Counted from the stretch's first letter, positions 32,923-42,443 are shown. The stretch is 64,000 bases of DNA from Paenibacillus wulumuqiensis (GCF_000971965.1 NZ_LAQP01000001.1:248001-312000); one strand, 5' to 3'. Notes: generated by a model not told the origin, from the letters alone. Made by a program: numbers and translations.

Positions 32923-34755
32923 ATGAATGGGAAGCTTTATCCGAATCATGCAATGAAGCGTTATATGACTGGATTGGATGGTCTGCGAGCTATTTCTGTC
33001 CTTGCCGTGATCGCTTATCACCTTCATTTGAAATGGGCACAGGGCGGATTGCTCGGTGTAGAGATTTTCTTCGTCATCTCCGGGTATCTGATTACAGACC
33101 AGCTTCTGTACGAATGGAAAACGTTTGGCCGAATATCGCTGCTTCAGTTCTGGGTGAAGCGAATGAGAAGATTGCTTCCAGCCATGCTTGGTATGCTGAC
33201 GGTAGTAGCAACGTGGTTGCTGCTTACCGATCCATCCCGGCTGATATCTTTGAAGGGAGATTTTTTTACTTCTATTTTCTATATCAATAACTGGTATCTG
33301 ATTTTTCACGATGTTTCATATTTTGAGAGTTTTGGACCTCCATCGCCGATCGGTCATCTCTGGTCACTCGCGATTGAAGAGCAATTCTATATCATATGGC
33401 CGCTACTACTGCTGATCGGTATATTTCTGGCACCACGACGCGGCAAGCTGACACTGCTCATTCTGATAGGTGCCGCTGTATCGGCTGCAGCCATGGCTAT
33501 CCTGTATGAACCCGGCAGTGATCCCAGCAGAGTCTACTACGGGACCGATACACGGGCATTTGCCATTCTGATCGGTGCAGCGCTTGCTGTACTATGGCCC
33601 AGCAGCAAGCTGAATTCGCATATTTCTTCGCCAGCCAGGAATGTTCTGGACACCCTTGGTGTGATGGGGATTGTTCTGCTGCTCATACAAATTCACCAGA
33701 CCAATGAGTATGATGATGCACTGTATCCTACCGGATTCATTTATCTCTCGATCCTGACTGCCATTGTGATCGCCGTGCTCGTTCATCCGGCCAATAGGCT
33801 GGAGAGAATCATGGGCTGCCGTCCGCTCAGCTGGATCGGCAAACGTTCGTATAGCCTGTACATCTGGCATTATCCGGTGATTATCCTATCCAGTCCCGAA
33901 GTCAATACAGAAGATGTCAGCTATACACGCATCATTCTCCAGGTGGCTGTTAGTCTCTTGATGGCAGCCATTTCCTATAAATATATTGAAGAACCGATTC
34001 GCCGTAAAACGCTGCGGGGCTATCTGCATGCTATACGCCGATCGGGCCTGGGGAGTCAATGGAGTCTGTTAGCCGCCATTACTATCACCGCTGTTATTCT
34101 GGCCTCATGGATTACGGGATGGCAGGGATGGAATTCAGCCCCTTCGGCGAGTTCTGCCACAAATACAGCAGTAAGCAGCGGGGACCTTGTTCAACCACAG
34201 CCGCTGCAATATGATCCTGCAAAAGAGATTCGCAAGGAAACTCCTGCGGACCCGGGTGTAAGACAGCCGTCTGACAGCGGCGATAGCGTTACAGCTATCG
34301 GAGATTCGGTGATTCTCGATGCAGCTCCTTTCCTGGAGAAAAAGCTGCCTGGCATCGTTATTGACGGCAAAGTAGGCCGGCAGATGACACAGGCGGATGA
34401 AGTGATCGATAGTCTTCGCTCCCAAGGCAAACTCGGACAGACACTGATTATCGAGCTGGGTACAAATGGAGTCTTCAACGAGGCCCAGCTGAGATCACTG
34501 CTAACTTCACTGGAGGATACCCGTCGAATCTATCTGGTCAACACCAGAGTCCCGCGCGACTGGCAGGATCGCGTCAATGCCAGTATACAGAAAGTCGCTG
34601 ACGATTTTCATAACGTACAGGTAATCGACTGGTACACGGCCAGTGCGAATCAGGATCAATTTTTTTACCGGGATGGCGTTCATCTCAAACCGGAGGGCGC
34701 AGACTATTACGCCTCGCTGTTGGTTAATACGCTGCAACAGAATGACACCTACTAA
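32923..34755 (+). CDS. OatA-like acyltransferase-3 with SGNH domain
   Basis: 610 residues. Residues about 10-400 form the acyltransferase-3 membrane domain of about 10-11 segments (TGLDGLRAISVLAVIAYHLH, EIFFVISGYLITDQL, LWSLAIEEQFYIIWPLL). A Ser/Thr/Pro-rich linker follows, then an extracellular SGNH domain with block I AIGDSVILDA, block III ELGTNGVF and block V DGVHLKPEG. This is the layout of peptidoglycan or wall-glycopolymer O-acetyltransferases (OatA). Such enzymes move acetyl groups outward and onto the wall, giving lysozyme resistance. AAGGAAGGAACTACA precedes the ATG. It is the first gene of an envelope operon. Confidence 0.9.
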   Translation: MNGKLYPNHAMKRYMTGLDGLRAISVLAVIAYHLHLKWAQGGLLGVEIFFVISGYLITDQLLYEWKTFGRISLLQFWVKRMRRLLPAMLGMLTVVATWLLLTDPSRLISLKGDFFTSIFYINNWYLIFHDVSYFESFGPPSPIGHLWSLAIEEQFYIIWPLLLLIGIFLAPRRGKLTLLILIGAAVSAAAMAILYEPGSDPSRVYYGTDTRAFAILIGAALAVLWPSSKLNSHISSPARNVLDTLGVMGIVLLLIQIHQTNEYDDALYPTGFIYLSILTAIVIAVLVHPANRLERIMGCRPLSWIGKRSYSLYIWHYPVIILSSPEVNTEDVSYTRIILQVAVSLLMAAISYKYIEEPIRRKTLRGYLHAIRRSGLGSQWSLLAAITITAVILASWITGWQGWNSAPSASSATNTAVSSGDLVQPQPLQYDPAKEIRKETPADPGVRQPSDSGDSVTAIGDSVILDAAPFLEKKLPGIVIDGKVGRQMTQADEVIDSLRSQGKLGQTLIIELGTNGVFNEAQLRSLLTSLEDTRRIYLVNTRVPRDWQDRVNASIQKVADDFHNVQVIDWYTASANQDQFFYRDGVHLKPEGADYYASLLVNTLQQNDTY

Positions 34756-34782
34756 TACATGAATGAAAAGGATGATAAAGCT

Positions 34783-35463
34783 ATGAATAAAAAGCAACGA
34801 AATCGATTATTGGGAATACTGATTATTATGGTCGCTGTAGGAGTGTTCGGAGTGCACTGGTACGCCCAAAAACAGTCGACCAAGGATGAAGAAGCTCAGC
34901 AGGACCTATCCGTATACCATGTAGATTCGGTTCAACCGATTGCCCAGAAGCGCGGCCAGGCTCATGGAGGAACTTCATCGACCTCCAGTCAGCTAACAGG
35001 TAAAGGAGTCACGATGATCGGCGATTCGGTTACTGTAGGTGTAGCTCCGTATCTCAAGGAGCAGCTGCCTGATATTACTGTAGATGGCAAAGTGGGACGA
35101 CAAATGTCGCAGGCAGGCAAAGTGCTTCGTGACCTGGCAGCCCAGGGCAATCTGGGCGATCAGGTCATTATTGAGCTGGGAACCAATGGTCCTTTTAGTA
35201 AAGACCAGCTGCGCAGCGTATTGCAGACGCTCTCCAATGCCAAGCGGGTACTGCTGGTTACGACCCGGGTTCCCAGAGGATGGCAGGATACGGTAAATGA
35301 CACCATGGAGCAGACAGCCAGCGAGTTCAAAAATGTCCGTGTTGTCGACTGGTATGCAGCAAGTCAGGGCAAGGATCAATTCTTTTACAAGGATGGAATA
35401 CATCTGAAACCGGACGGCAGCAGATATTATACCTCGCTGCTTGTTCAAGCCCTCCAACAATAA
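34783..35463 (+). CDS. Membrane-anchored SGNH hydrolase/transferase
   Basis: 226 residues: one N-terminal membrane segment (RLLGILIIMVAVGVFGVHWY) and an extracellular SGNH domain with MIGDSVTVGV, ELGTNGPF and DGIHLKPDG. It is a clear paralogue of the C-terminal domain of the gene just upstream; both share DGKVGRQM, VTTRVPRGWQD/VNTRVPRDWQD and DQFFY. The ATG at 34783 has AAGGATG upstream; the one at 34759 has no site. It could remove acetyl groups, or act as a second acceptor domain for the OatA membrane part. Confidence 0.88.
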   Translation: MNKKQRNRLLGILIIMVAVGVFGVHWYAQKQSTKDEEAQQDLSVYHVDSVQPIAQKRGQAHGGTSSTSSQLTGKGVTMIGDSVTVGVAPYLKEQLPDITVDGKVGRQMSQAGKVLRDLAAQGNLGDQVIIELGTNGPFSKDQLRSVLQTLSNAKRVLLVTTRVPRGWQDTVNDTMEQTASEFKNVRVVDWYAASQGKDQFFYKDGIHLKPDGSRYYTSLLVQALQQ

Positions 35464-35506
35464 ATTCGGATAGCCGCGCCAATTGTTCTGAAGAAAGGAA
35501 GTACCT

Positions 35507-36520
35507 ATGGAACAGACAAAGAAGAAAAGTAGACGACGAATATGGATCACTCTGATTCTGATTATCGTAGCAGCCAGTATCTTTTATTATCTCTTTTCGA
35601 TTTATAGGGGACTGGATGGGCTAAACAAAGGTCCGAGTCAATCTCCTCTCACCACAGTCAGTACCGCTCACGAAACACCTGTCAAAGCACCCGAGTGGCT
35701 CGGCACCGAACCGGTCAATATACTGCTGATGGGCGTGGATGCACGAGGAATTCAGAAAGGCGAAGTCCCGCGTTCCGATAGCATGATGGTCATTTCGATG
35801 GATCCGGTCAGGAAGCACATTCATGTATTCTCTATCCTGCGGGATACGTATACCGACATTCCGGGATATGACAAAAACCGGATCAATACCGCAATCACCC
35901 ATGGTCCTGATACAGCCATGAAGGCAGCCAGTGAACTGCTCGGCATCCCTGTACAGTTTTATGTCTATACGGATTTTCAGGGATTCATCAAGCTGGTGGA
36001 TGCCGTAGGCGGAGTAGATTTTTATGTGGAAAAAGATATGCACTATGAAAGTGCAGCCGATCATCATGAATTTGATATTAATCTCAAGCGAGGCAATCAG
36101 CATTTTGACGGCAAAACGGCGCTTCAGTATGTCCGATTCCGTCATGATGCACTATCCGATTATTCCCGGACAGAGCGTCAACGTCAATTCACCAAGGCGC
36201 TGGCAGACAAATTGAAAACAACGACCTCGATTATGAAGCTGCCTTCGATCCTGGATGAGATAAGTCCCTTTATCGATACCAACCTAACCGTATCGGATAT
36301 GTGGAATCTGGCTTCTGTCGGATATCAGAGCACCATGAAGGGCAGCGAACAGATTCCGCCGATGAAGCTGCTAAAAGAAACTTATGTTGGCCGGGCAGCT
36401 GTACTCGACATATCGAATCGCCAGGCACTCAAGCAATTTGTACAGGATACCCTCACATCGGATAACCCGGATACTGACAAAGATACAAATACATCAGCAA
36501 AATCGGAGAACCCGCTTTAA
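35507..36520 (+). CDS. LytR-CpsA-Psr (LCP) family protein
   Basis: 337 residues: a short cytoplasmic basic head (KKKSRRR), one membrane segment (IWITLILIIVAASIFYYLF) and an extracellular LCP domain. Family motifs include LLMGVDARGIQKGEVPRSDS, FSILRDTYTDIPGYDKNRIN, LVDAVGGVDF and the ALQYVRFRHDALSDYSRTER stretch with its conserved Arg and Asp residues. LCP proteins transfer wall polymers from lipid carriers to peptidoglycan. GAAGAAAGGAAGTACCT precedes the ATG. It fits an operon for wall modification. Confidence 0.93.
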   Translation: MEQTKKKSRRRIWITLILIIVAASIFYYLFSIYRGLDGLNKGPSQSPLTTVSTAHETPVKAPEWLGTEPVNILLMGVDARGIQKGEVPRSDSMMVISMDPVRKHIHVFSILRDTYTDIPGYDKNRINTAITHGPDTAMKAASELLGIPVQFYVYTDFQGFIKLVDAVGGVDFYVEKDMHYESAADHHEFDINLKRGNQHFDGKTALQYVRFRHDALSDYSRTERQRQFTKALADKLKTTTSIMKLPSILDEISPFIDTNLTVSDMWNLASVGYQSTMKGSEQIPPMKLLKETYVGRAAVLDISNRQALKQFVQDTLTSDNPDTDKDTNTSAKSENPL

Positions 36521-36610
36521 TCAGCAGCTGCAATCATCAAGATGGATCTTGTCGATCCGCAAACCACAGTATCTCATTATTGCGATTTCAATTCCAAAGG
36601 AGACAAGGCG

Positions 36611-39427
36611 ATGACTCGAAAATCCATAATCCCTTTTTATTCTGCGTTAACTTTATCCATTAGCGTACTTATCGGTACCACAGTACCTTTTACTGCCATG
36701 GCTCAGCCTGTGCGGAGTGTAGAGACAATCACATCAGTGCAGCCGCATCAATTAGCACCCGGCACTCATACTATGGCTGATCGCCATATTCAGACACTCA
36801 AACTGGACAAGCATACCGCATCCATGACCCGGAAGCGGACCTTTAAAGCAGCGTTCCAGCTCCCCCGGGGCGTTGATCCCAAAAAGATCACCTGGACTTA
36901 TGGCGGCAAACCGCTGTCTGAATGGAAAAAATACAAAAATGGAAAATATGCAGGAGCCCCTTTTATTACAGCATCACCGGTTCAAGTGGTAAATGAACAA
37001 GCAACAGCTGCGATTACCTTTGATCTTCCTTACGGTACAGAGAATCTGTCAGAACCTTTTCTGCAAAGACCTCTCTACAAGTCACTTATGGGTACATTCA
37101 GCCTCTCTGCCGCAGTAAATGGCAAAGTTATTGCCCGCACACCCGTCAAACTGACTCCTTACGAAAGTTATCATACGTATGAGGAGCTTAAACCGGAGAT
37201 TGACGCTATCACTGCACAGGCTGCACGTCAGAACAACAGGTATATTCACACTTTGTCCATCGGCAAATCTGTAGAAGGTCGTGATATTTATATGACGATC
37301 GTAGCCAGGGATAAGGCGGTAGTGGACAAGTATCAAACGATCACTCATCCAGCGATGATGAATGATCCGGCGCAGCTGCAAAAAGATATCCAGTCCGGAG
37401 CGTTTGGAGATTATCAGGTGCCTGTCTGGCTTAATAATATTCATCCCAATGAAGCGCCTGGAGTCGATTCGATCATGAATTATTTTAAAACTGCTGCGTT
37501 GTCAAAACAGATTACTTACAAGACCAAAACATCGGATGGTCAGCCGAACACAGTGCATATGAATATGGATGATGCGCTCAATCATGTGTTTTTCCTTCTT
37601 GTCTATACGGATAATCCGGATGGCAGAGTACATGTTGAACGCAGCAATGCTGCCTATTTTGATCTGAATCGGGATAATTCCTATCAGACCCAGCCCGAGA
37701 CACGAAGCGTTACCGAGCAGATTGCCAAATGGTCACCGATATCCTTTCTGGATATGCATGGATTCGACAAGAACTTTCTGATCGAGCCGGCTACGCCGCC
37801 GCATGATCCGAATATCGAATACGATTTGCTGATCGACCATATGGTGCAGCAGGCCAAAGCCATGGGTGAAGCCGGTATCGCCAATACCAAATATGATTAT
37901 TACCATATTCCATATGAAGAACACCGGAAAACGGTAGAAAACCCTGGTTATGTATCCAAAGGAACATCGTCTGGCTGGGATGATGCTTCTGCTGCCTATA
38001 CTGCTGTATTTGCCATGCATCATGGTGCAATGGGACATACTCTAGAGATTCCCGAGACGAATGAAGATTCTACCAACGCACTCTATTACAGCGCGGCAGC
38101 AGCAACTTATTATGTTATGGAAAACAAACAGAATCTTTTCCTCAATCAGCTCAAAATCTATGAACGGGGTATCAACAATATAGACAGTCGCACGGTAGAT
38201 CCGTATCTCGTAAATGCCAAAAACAAGATCATTGGTCGTCCGCGTCATGGTAATGATAACTTTTTCCCGGAATATTATGTGCTGCCGATCGATAAAGCAT
38301 TGCAAAAGAACCCACTGGAAACATACCGGATGATCAAGTTCTTCCTTCGTAACGGGGTAAAGGTAGAGCGTTCCACCGAGCAGGTGACTACAGGAGGTCA
38401 CACTTATCCGGCAGGATCATTCGTCGTAAATATGCATCAGGCGGAACATGGCATCGCGAATATGGTTCTATATGATGGAGTCGATGTATCCGATTATCCT
38501 TCTGTAGCCGGTGAGATGGTACAGGACTTTCCGGATCTGCGCGGATTCAGCAGCTACGCTGTCCGGAATACCGGAGCCTTTGCCGGCAAAACATCTGTTG
38601 TAACCTCGGTATCTGTGCCCGCTGTACAGATGCCTGCTCATTCTGGCTATATCGTTATCCGCAATAACAATAATGATGCGATCAAGGCAGTGAATCGCCT
38701 GCTGGACTCCGGCAAAAAAGTAACCATGCTAACCAGCAGCCAATCGGGAGTGGAAGCCGGTAATTTTGTAGCAGCAACCGATGATCTGAAGCCGCTCGCC
38801 TCCCAATATTATTTGGATACCGCTGCATTTCAGGGGAGCAAGCCGCACGGCAAGGTTCTCAAGTCTTCTGTTGTAGCCGCTCTTGGGGAAGCTGCCTATG
38901 TACTCAAAAGCCTCGGGTTCAAAGTGACCGAGAATCAGCAGCGTGCCGATGTACTGGTTAATACCTTTGACTCGGATAAGCTGATAGACGGCGGCAAGCC
39001 GTATATCGCTTATGGCAATATGGGGATGGTGAATGTAAAGGACTGGATTCCCGGGTTTTCCTTTGCAGGGCCATCATGGGAGCGATATGAAGGGGTGTTC
39101 CGGACCGATATCAAGCAGGATCATATGATTACTGCACCTTATGATGCCCAGGAATATTTGTATACATTATCCGGCTCCTATGTAACCAACGTTCCTAAAG
39201 CAGCCAAAGTGCTTGCAGTGATCAGCAAACAACCTGATTTTTATAAAGGGGGCTGGTGGCCCAAACATGATCAGGCCAAAGGCAAAATTCTCGCCTTTAC
39301 CTATAAGGATAAAAGCAGGAATGTGACGGTATTCGCCAATGATCTGACGAGCGATGCACATTCGCAACATCAGTTTCGTTTGCTGGCCAACTCTGTATGG
39401 AGTGCCGCACCTGCTAAGTCACAATAA
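36611..39427 (+). CDS. Secreted M14-family zinc carboxypeptidase
   Basis: 938 residues, signal peptide at 1-33 (cleavage near TAMA/QPV). The catalytic domain has the zinc motif NIHPNEAPG (His and Glu about 278-281), a third ligand His in FLDMHGFDKN (about 382) and the catalytic Glu probably in GHTLEIPETNED (about 478). The long N- and C-terminal parts are beta-rich and not recognised. AAAGGAGACAAGGCG precedes the ATG at 36611; a longer frame from 36542 was rejected. It is last in the envelope operon. Wall peptides or proteins are possible substrates. Confidence 0.9.
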   Translation: MTRKSIIPFYSALTLSISVLIGTTVPFTAMAQPVRSVETITSVQPHQLAPGTHTMADRHIQTLKLDKHTASMTRKRTFKAAFQLPRGVDPKKITWTYGGKPLSEWKKYKNGKYAGAPFITASPVQVVNEQATAAITFDLPYGTENLSEPFLQRPLYKSLMGTFSLSAAVNGKVIARTPVKLTPYESYHTYEELKPEIDAITAQAARQNNRYIHTLSIGKSVEGRDIYMTIVARDKAVVDKYQTITHPAMMNDPAQLQKDIQSGAFGDYQVPVWLNNIHPNEAPGVDSIMNYFKTAALSKQITYKTKTSDGQPNTVHMNMDDALNHVFFLLVYTDNPDGRVHVERSNAAYFDLNRDNSYQTQPETRSVTEQIAKWSPISFLDMHGFDKNFLIEPATPPHDPNIEYDLLIDHMVQQAKAMGEAGIANTKYDYYHIPYEEHRKTVENPGYVSKGTSSGWDDASAAYTAVFAMHHGAMGHTLEIPETNEDSTNALYYSAAAATYYVMENKQNLFLNQLKIYERGINNIDSRTVDPYLVNAKNKIIGRPRHGNDNFFPEYYVLPIDKALQKNPLETYRMIKFFLRNGVKVERSTEQVTTGGHTYPAGSFVVNMHQAEHGIANMVLYDGVDVSDYPSVAGEMVQDFPDLRGFSSYAVRNTGAFAGKTSVVTSVSVPAVQMPAHSGYIVIRNNNNDAIKAVNRLLDSGKKVTMLTSSQSGVEAGNFVAATDDLKPLASQYYLDTAAFQGSKPHGKVLKSSVVAALGEAAYVLKSLGFKVTENQQRADVLVNTFDSDKLIDGGKPYIAYGNMGMVNVKDWIPGFSFAGPSWERYEGVFRTDIKQDHMITAPYDAQEYLYTLSGSYVTNVPKAAKVLAVISKQPDFYKGGWWPKHDQAKGKILAFTYKDKSRNVTVFANDLTSDAHSQHQFRLLANSVWSAAPAKSQ

Positions 39428-39455
39428 AGAGAGCTTTATAAATATAGAACAGCAG

Positions 39456-39496
39456 CAACCTTACTCCGGCGATCTGGTCAGGGTAAGGTTGTTTTT
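39456..39496 (+). terminator. Terminator after the carboxypeptidase gene
   Basis: CAACCTTAC pairs with GTAAGGTTG, perfect, followed by TTTTT. Confidence 0.85.
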
Positions 39497-39604
39497 CTGA
39501 TAATATTTGCTGAGGAAAAACCGCGAAGGAGTAGACAACCCACGGTTCTGCATTATTAACAGTTGCAGTAATTTGCTGCTTACGGCATCCTGCCGTATCT
39601 GACA

Positions 39605-39666
39605 CTTGTGACATCTTGTTTACAAGTTGATCAAACTTTGGCGACATCTGAAGAGTATATTGAATG
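39605..39666 (+). promoter_or_regulatory. Conserved 62-base promoter element, copy 2
   Basis: Near-copy of 32819-32880 without gaps: GTGACA-N5-TTTACA (39608-39624), then AAACTT and TATATT with a 17-base spacer. The blocks CTTGTGACA, CTTGTTTACA, TCAAACTT, GCGACATCT and TGAATG are kept, while flanks and the spacer differ. It precedes the membrane acyltransferase-like gene by about 85 bases. Confidence 0.75.
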
Positions 39667-39750
39667 AAGAAAGCACATCACACCTGTACATATAGATACA
39701 GGATCAGGATGCGATTAATGAAGTTGAAATAGAATAAGGAGGAGTTAGAA

Positions 39751-40941
39751 TTGTTAAGCAGTATTCAGCGGACCGAAAGGTCTGTCAGAGAATATGAAGA
39801 GAAAATTGACTCATCTGTTGCAGAATCAGCAGCAGTATCCAAGAGAAAGGGGGATGGACGCCTGATTGCTCTGGATGCAGCCCGTGGTCTGGCTGTGCTT
39901 GGGATGTACTTGCAGCATTTTGGATCAAATATGACTATTTCCTCGATCGTGGCGGGTAACACGACATTGCTGTTTGTGTTGTGCGGAGGAATATCCTATT
40001 CCATTATGGCTCAGCGTATGATGGAGAGAGGGTCGGAGCCGATAGCATTCCGCGCACGAATGATCGCCCGCGCGGTATTCGTGGATATTATTGGCTATCT
40101 GCTGATTATGCTCAACACCCCTTATGGAATCATACTACCTGCATATGCCGCCTTGTTTGTACTGGCGTTATTATTGGTGAGACGTTCTACACGTACCGTT
40201 GTAACTACGGCCGTGGTTTTGCTCCTCTTTGCACCGCCATTGATGTTATTTGGAATGAGTATGTTAAAAGGGGCTTGTCTATTAAGCGATATTGCCGGCG
40301 GTCCAATGTCTGCACTCGCTTTGGCTCCTGCTTTTGTAGCAGGTATGGCCATTGGACGTATCGATCTGACTCGTATACAAACAGGAGCATGGCTGACTGC
40401 CAGCGGTATCGTAATGTTGGTAATCGGCAAGCTGCTGGGTGCCTTCGTGCTGCCGGATTGGAGTGTGCGCTGGGAGCAGTGGCTGATGAGTGTGATCAAT
40501 TTTTCCGCTGCTCCGCCCGATCAGTCTGCGATCTGGCCGCTTAATACCGAAATCCCGCTTTGGCATATGTTATTTGCGACTGCTCCGCATACAGCGACTA
40601 CCTTCCAGACGCTGATCGGACTGGGAATGGCATTTATCGTGTTGGGGCTGGCTATTTTGGTGGAACAGAGATTTGCGGCAGTATTGATTCCATTTGCCGC
40701 CGTCGGCCGTGTAGCATTGACGATGTATGCACTGCAGTTCGTTATCGTATGGATCTTAAGCTTGTTCAAAATTGACTACAGTATGCCTGGTCTGCCGCTG
40801 CATGATCTGGTCATTATACTGCTCGGTCTGCTGCTGGGATGGTTATTCTCCCGGATGCCTGCTGGACCACTGGAAAATCTGATGCGACGCTTTGACGGAT
40901 TATTCAGCTCTGCGAAGCCAGTAACGACACCTGTAAAGTAA
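39751..40941 (+). CDS. DUF418/YeiB-like polytopic membrane protein
   Basis: 396 residues, TTG start with AAGGAGGAGTTAGAA upstream. A polar head of about 35 residues precedes RLIALDAARGLAVLGMYLQH, the first-helix motif of the DUF418/DUF1624 families, which are distant relatives of membrane acyltransferases. About ten membrane segments follow, one ending in VGRVALTMYALQFVIVWIL. Substrate and function are unproven; acyl transfer to an envelope component is a guess that fits the shared promoter element with the OatA operon. Confidence 0.82.
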   Translation: MLSSIQRTERSVREYEEKIDSSVAESAAVSKRKGDGRLIALDAARGLAVLGMYLQHFGSNMTISSIVAGNTTLLFVLCGGISYSIMAQRMMERGSEPIAFRARMIARAVFVDIIGYLLIMLNTPYGIILPAYAALFVLALLLVRRSTRTVVTTAVVLLLFAPPLMLFGMSMLKGACLLSDIAGGPMSALALAPAFVAGMAIGRIDLTRIQTGAWLTASGIVMLVIGKLLGAFVLPDWSVRWEQWLMSVINFSAAPPDQSAIWPLNTEIPLWHMLFATAPHTATTFQTLIGLGMAFIVLGLAILVEQRFAAVLIPFAAVGRVALTMYALQFVIVWILSLFKIDYSMPGLPLHDLVIILLGLLLGWLFSRMPAGPLENLMRRFDGLFSSAKPVTTPVK

Positions 40942-40985
40942 ATACGGTACTATTTGCAAAGTAAATGTATGAATAAGAATAAATA

Positions 40986-41023
40986 AAAAAGAGAACTCTG
41001 TATAATGAAGAGTTCTCTTTTTT
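40986..41023. terminator. Bidirectional terminator between convergent genes
   Basis: AAAAGAGAACTCT pairs with AGAGTTCTCTTTT, perfect, flanked by A and T runs. It serves the gene at 39751 and the HxlR gene on the other strand. Confidence 0.9.
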
Positions 41024-41055
41024 ATGTGGATAGTCAGCTTGTTGTTACGTTCATT

Positions 41056-41385
41056 CTATTCCACCATATGCTCCAGTCCCCAGTTCTGCAGAGAAAGCAG
41101 AATCGACGTCAGGCTTTTCCCTTTATCTGTCAATGAGTATTCCACTCTCGGAGGGACCTCAGCATAGATTGTGCGGTTGATCAATTCGTCGCTTTCCAGT
41201 TCGCGCAGCTGGCGGGTAAGTGTGCGATGAGTGACAGTATCCAGCCGCCGCTGTAATTCATTGAAACGAACTGTACCATCGGTCATCAGGTTATACAGAA
41301 TCAGCAGCTTCCATTTGCCGCTAATCATATTCATAGCGAATTCAACCGGGCAGGTGCTGCAAGAATCGAGAGGACGAAGCTCCAT
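41056..41385 (-). CDS. HxlR-family regulator
   Basis: 109 residues, winged-helix HxlR/YodB type: FAMNMISGKWKLLILYNL, then RFNELQRRLDTVTHRTLTRQ and YSLTDKGKSL. Cys9 and Cys12 (LDSCSTCPVE) sit before the DNA-binding domain, where YodB-like members carry a redox-sensing Cys; a thiol switch is possible. CCAAGGAGTGAATTT precedes the ATG on the minus strand. It is divergent from the NAD(P)-binding gene at 41527, a typical target. Confidence 0.9.
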   Translation of the reverse strand: MELRPLDSCSTCPVEFAMNMISGKWKLLILYNLMTDGTVRFNELQRRLDTVTHRTLTRQLRELESDELINRTIYAEVPPRVEYSLTDKGKSLTSILLSLQNWGLEHMVE

Positions 41386-41399
41386 AAATTCACTCCTTG

Positions 41400-41415
41400 G
41401 TATCCTACAGGATAC
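41400..41415. promoter_or_regulatory. Palindrome in the HxlR divergent region
   Basis: GTATCCT-AC-AGGATAC: perfect 7-base arms, just upstream of the HxlR start. It could be the operator for self-control. A second candidate, an imperfect repeat of AAGT/ACTT blocks, lies at about 41430-41475. Confidence 0.5.
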
Positions 41416-41526
41416 GTAATATCAACAAAGTGCGTACTTACATAAAGTTTACTTGTTTCTTATGATAAGTACAATGACTGGTTCGCAAGCAGTCAAATAA
41501 AAGAGTCAAAAGGAGTAGTAAATCTT

Positions 41527-42405
41527 ATGGAAACCATTTTGGTATATGGAGCTTCAGGTGTGCAGGGCGGAGCGGTGGCTCGCCTGCTCGTCAGTCGAGG
41601 ATGGGCAGTACGCACAATTACAAGACAGGAACGAAATGCGGCAGCACTGCGCGAGCAGAAGATAGAGGCGATGGTAGGCGATCTGGGTGACGCCGATTTC
41701 CTGAAAACCGTAAATCAAGGCGTAGATAAAGTCTTCCTGAACATGCCGATCGAATTCGATACAGACAAGCTCACCGCTTATTTCGCCAATACGATTGCAG
41801 CTGCACAGCAGGCAGGGGCCAAACTGATCGTTATCAATACCAATGGATTCCTGCCTACCGAACCGACAGCGGCAGAGAGTCTCGACGTCAAGCGGAGAAT
41901 GATCGAAAATGCCCAGCAGAGCGGGATTTCCTGCATTATCGTCAAGCCGACACTGTATATGGAGAATCTGCTCATTCCGGGTCTGGTGGCCAATGGTACA
42001 TTTGCCTATCCGGTTCCTGCTGATATGCCAATCGCCTGGGTCAGCTCCGAGGATGCGGCGCAGTATCATGTACATGCACTTACCCATCCGGAGCTGGCGG
42101 GCCAGACACTGATCGCGGCGGGAGCTGAGTCACTCACCGGCGACCAGATAGCTGAACGCTTCAGTGAAGTGCTGGGAGAAAGGGTTAATTTTCATTCCCT
42201 GAGCTATGATGATTTTGAAGCCGGGCTTACACCGGCTATGGGAGCGCAGCAGGCAGCAGGCGTAAGTGGATTCTATCGCTGGATCGAGGCGAATAGTGAA
42301 GAGTTGGGCAAGCAACAGCGCTCTGCGATTGTGGATATTGAACTGACGCCTCTGCAAGACTGGCTGCAAAAATCTGAGATCCTCAGTATGATCCGCCCAT
42401 CATAA
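41527..42405 (+). CDS. NmrA-family NAD(P)-binding protein, QOR2-like
   Basis: 292 residues. The dinucleotide loop is VYGASGVQGGAVARLLVSRG; RTITRQERN gives Arg for NADP. The later part (KPTLYMENLLIPGLVANGTF; LIAAGAESLTGDQIAERFSEVLGERV) follows the NmrA/quinone-oxidoreductase-2 pattern. The family contains redox sensors and NADPH:quinone reductases. AAAAGGAGTAGTAAATCTT precedes the ATG. Control by the adjacent HxlR protein, perhaps through its Cys pair, would suit quinone or aldehyde stress. Confidence 0.88.
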   Translation: METILVYGASGVQGGAVARLLVSRGWAVRTITRQERNAAALREQKIEAMVGDLGDADFLKTVNQGVDKVFLNMPIEFDTDKLTAYFANTIAAAQQAGAKLIVINTNGFLPTEPTAAESLDVKRRMIENAQQSGISCIIVKPTLYMENLLIPGLVANGTFAYPVPADMPIAWVSSEDAAQYHVHALTHPELAGQTLIAAGAESLTGDQIAERFSEVLGERVNFHSLSYDDFEAGLTPAMGAQQAAGVSGFYRWIEANSEELGKQQRSAIVDIELTPLQDWLQKSEILSMIRPS

Positions 42406-42443
42406 CAGCGATTGAATATACATCATTGAAGAGGTCCGCAAAG

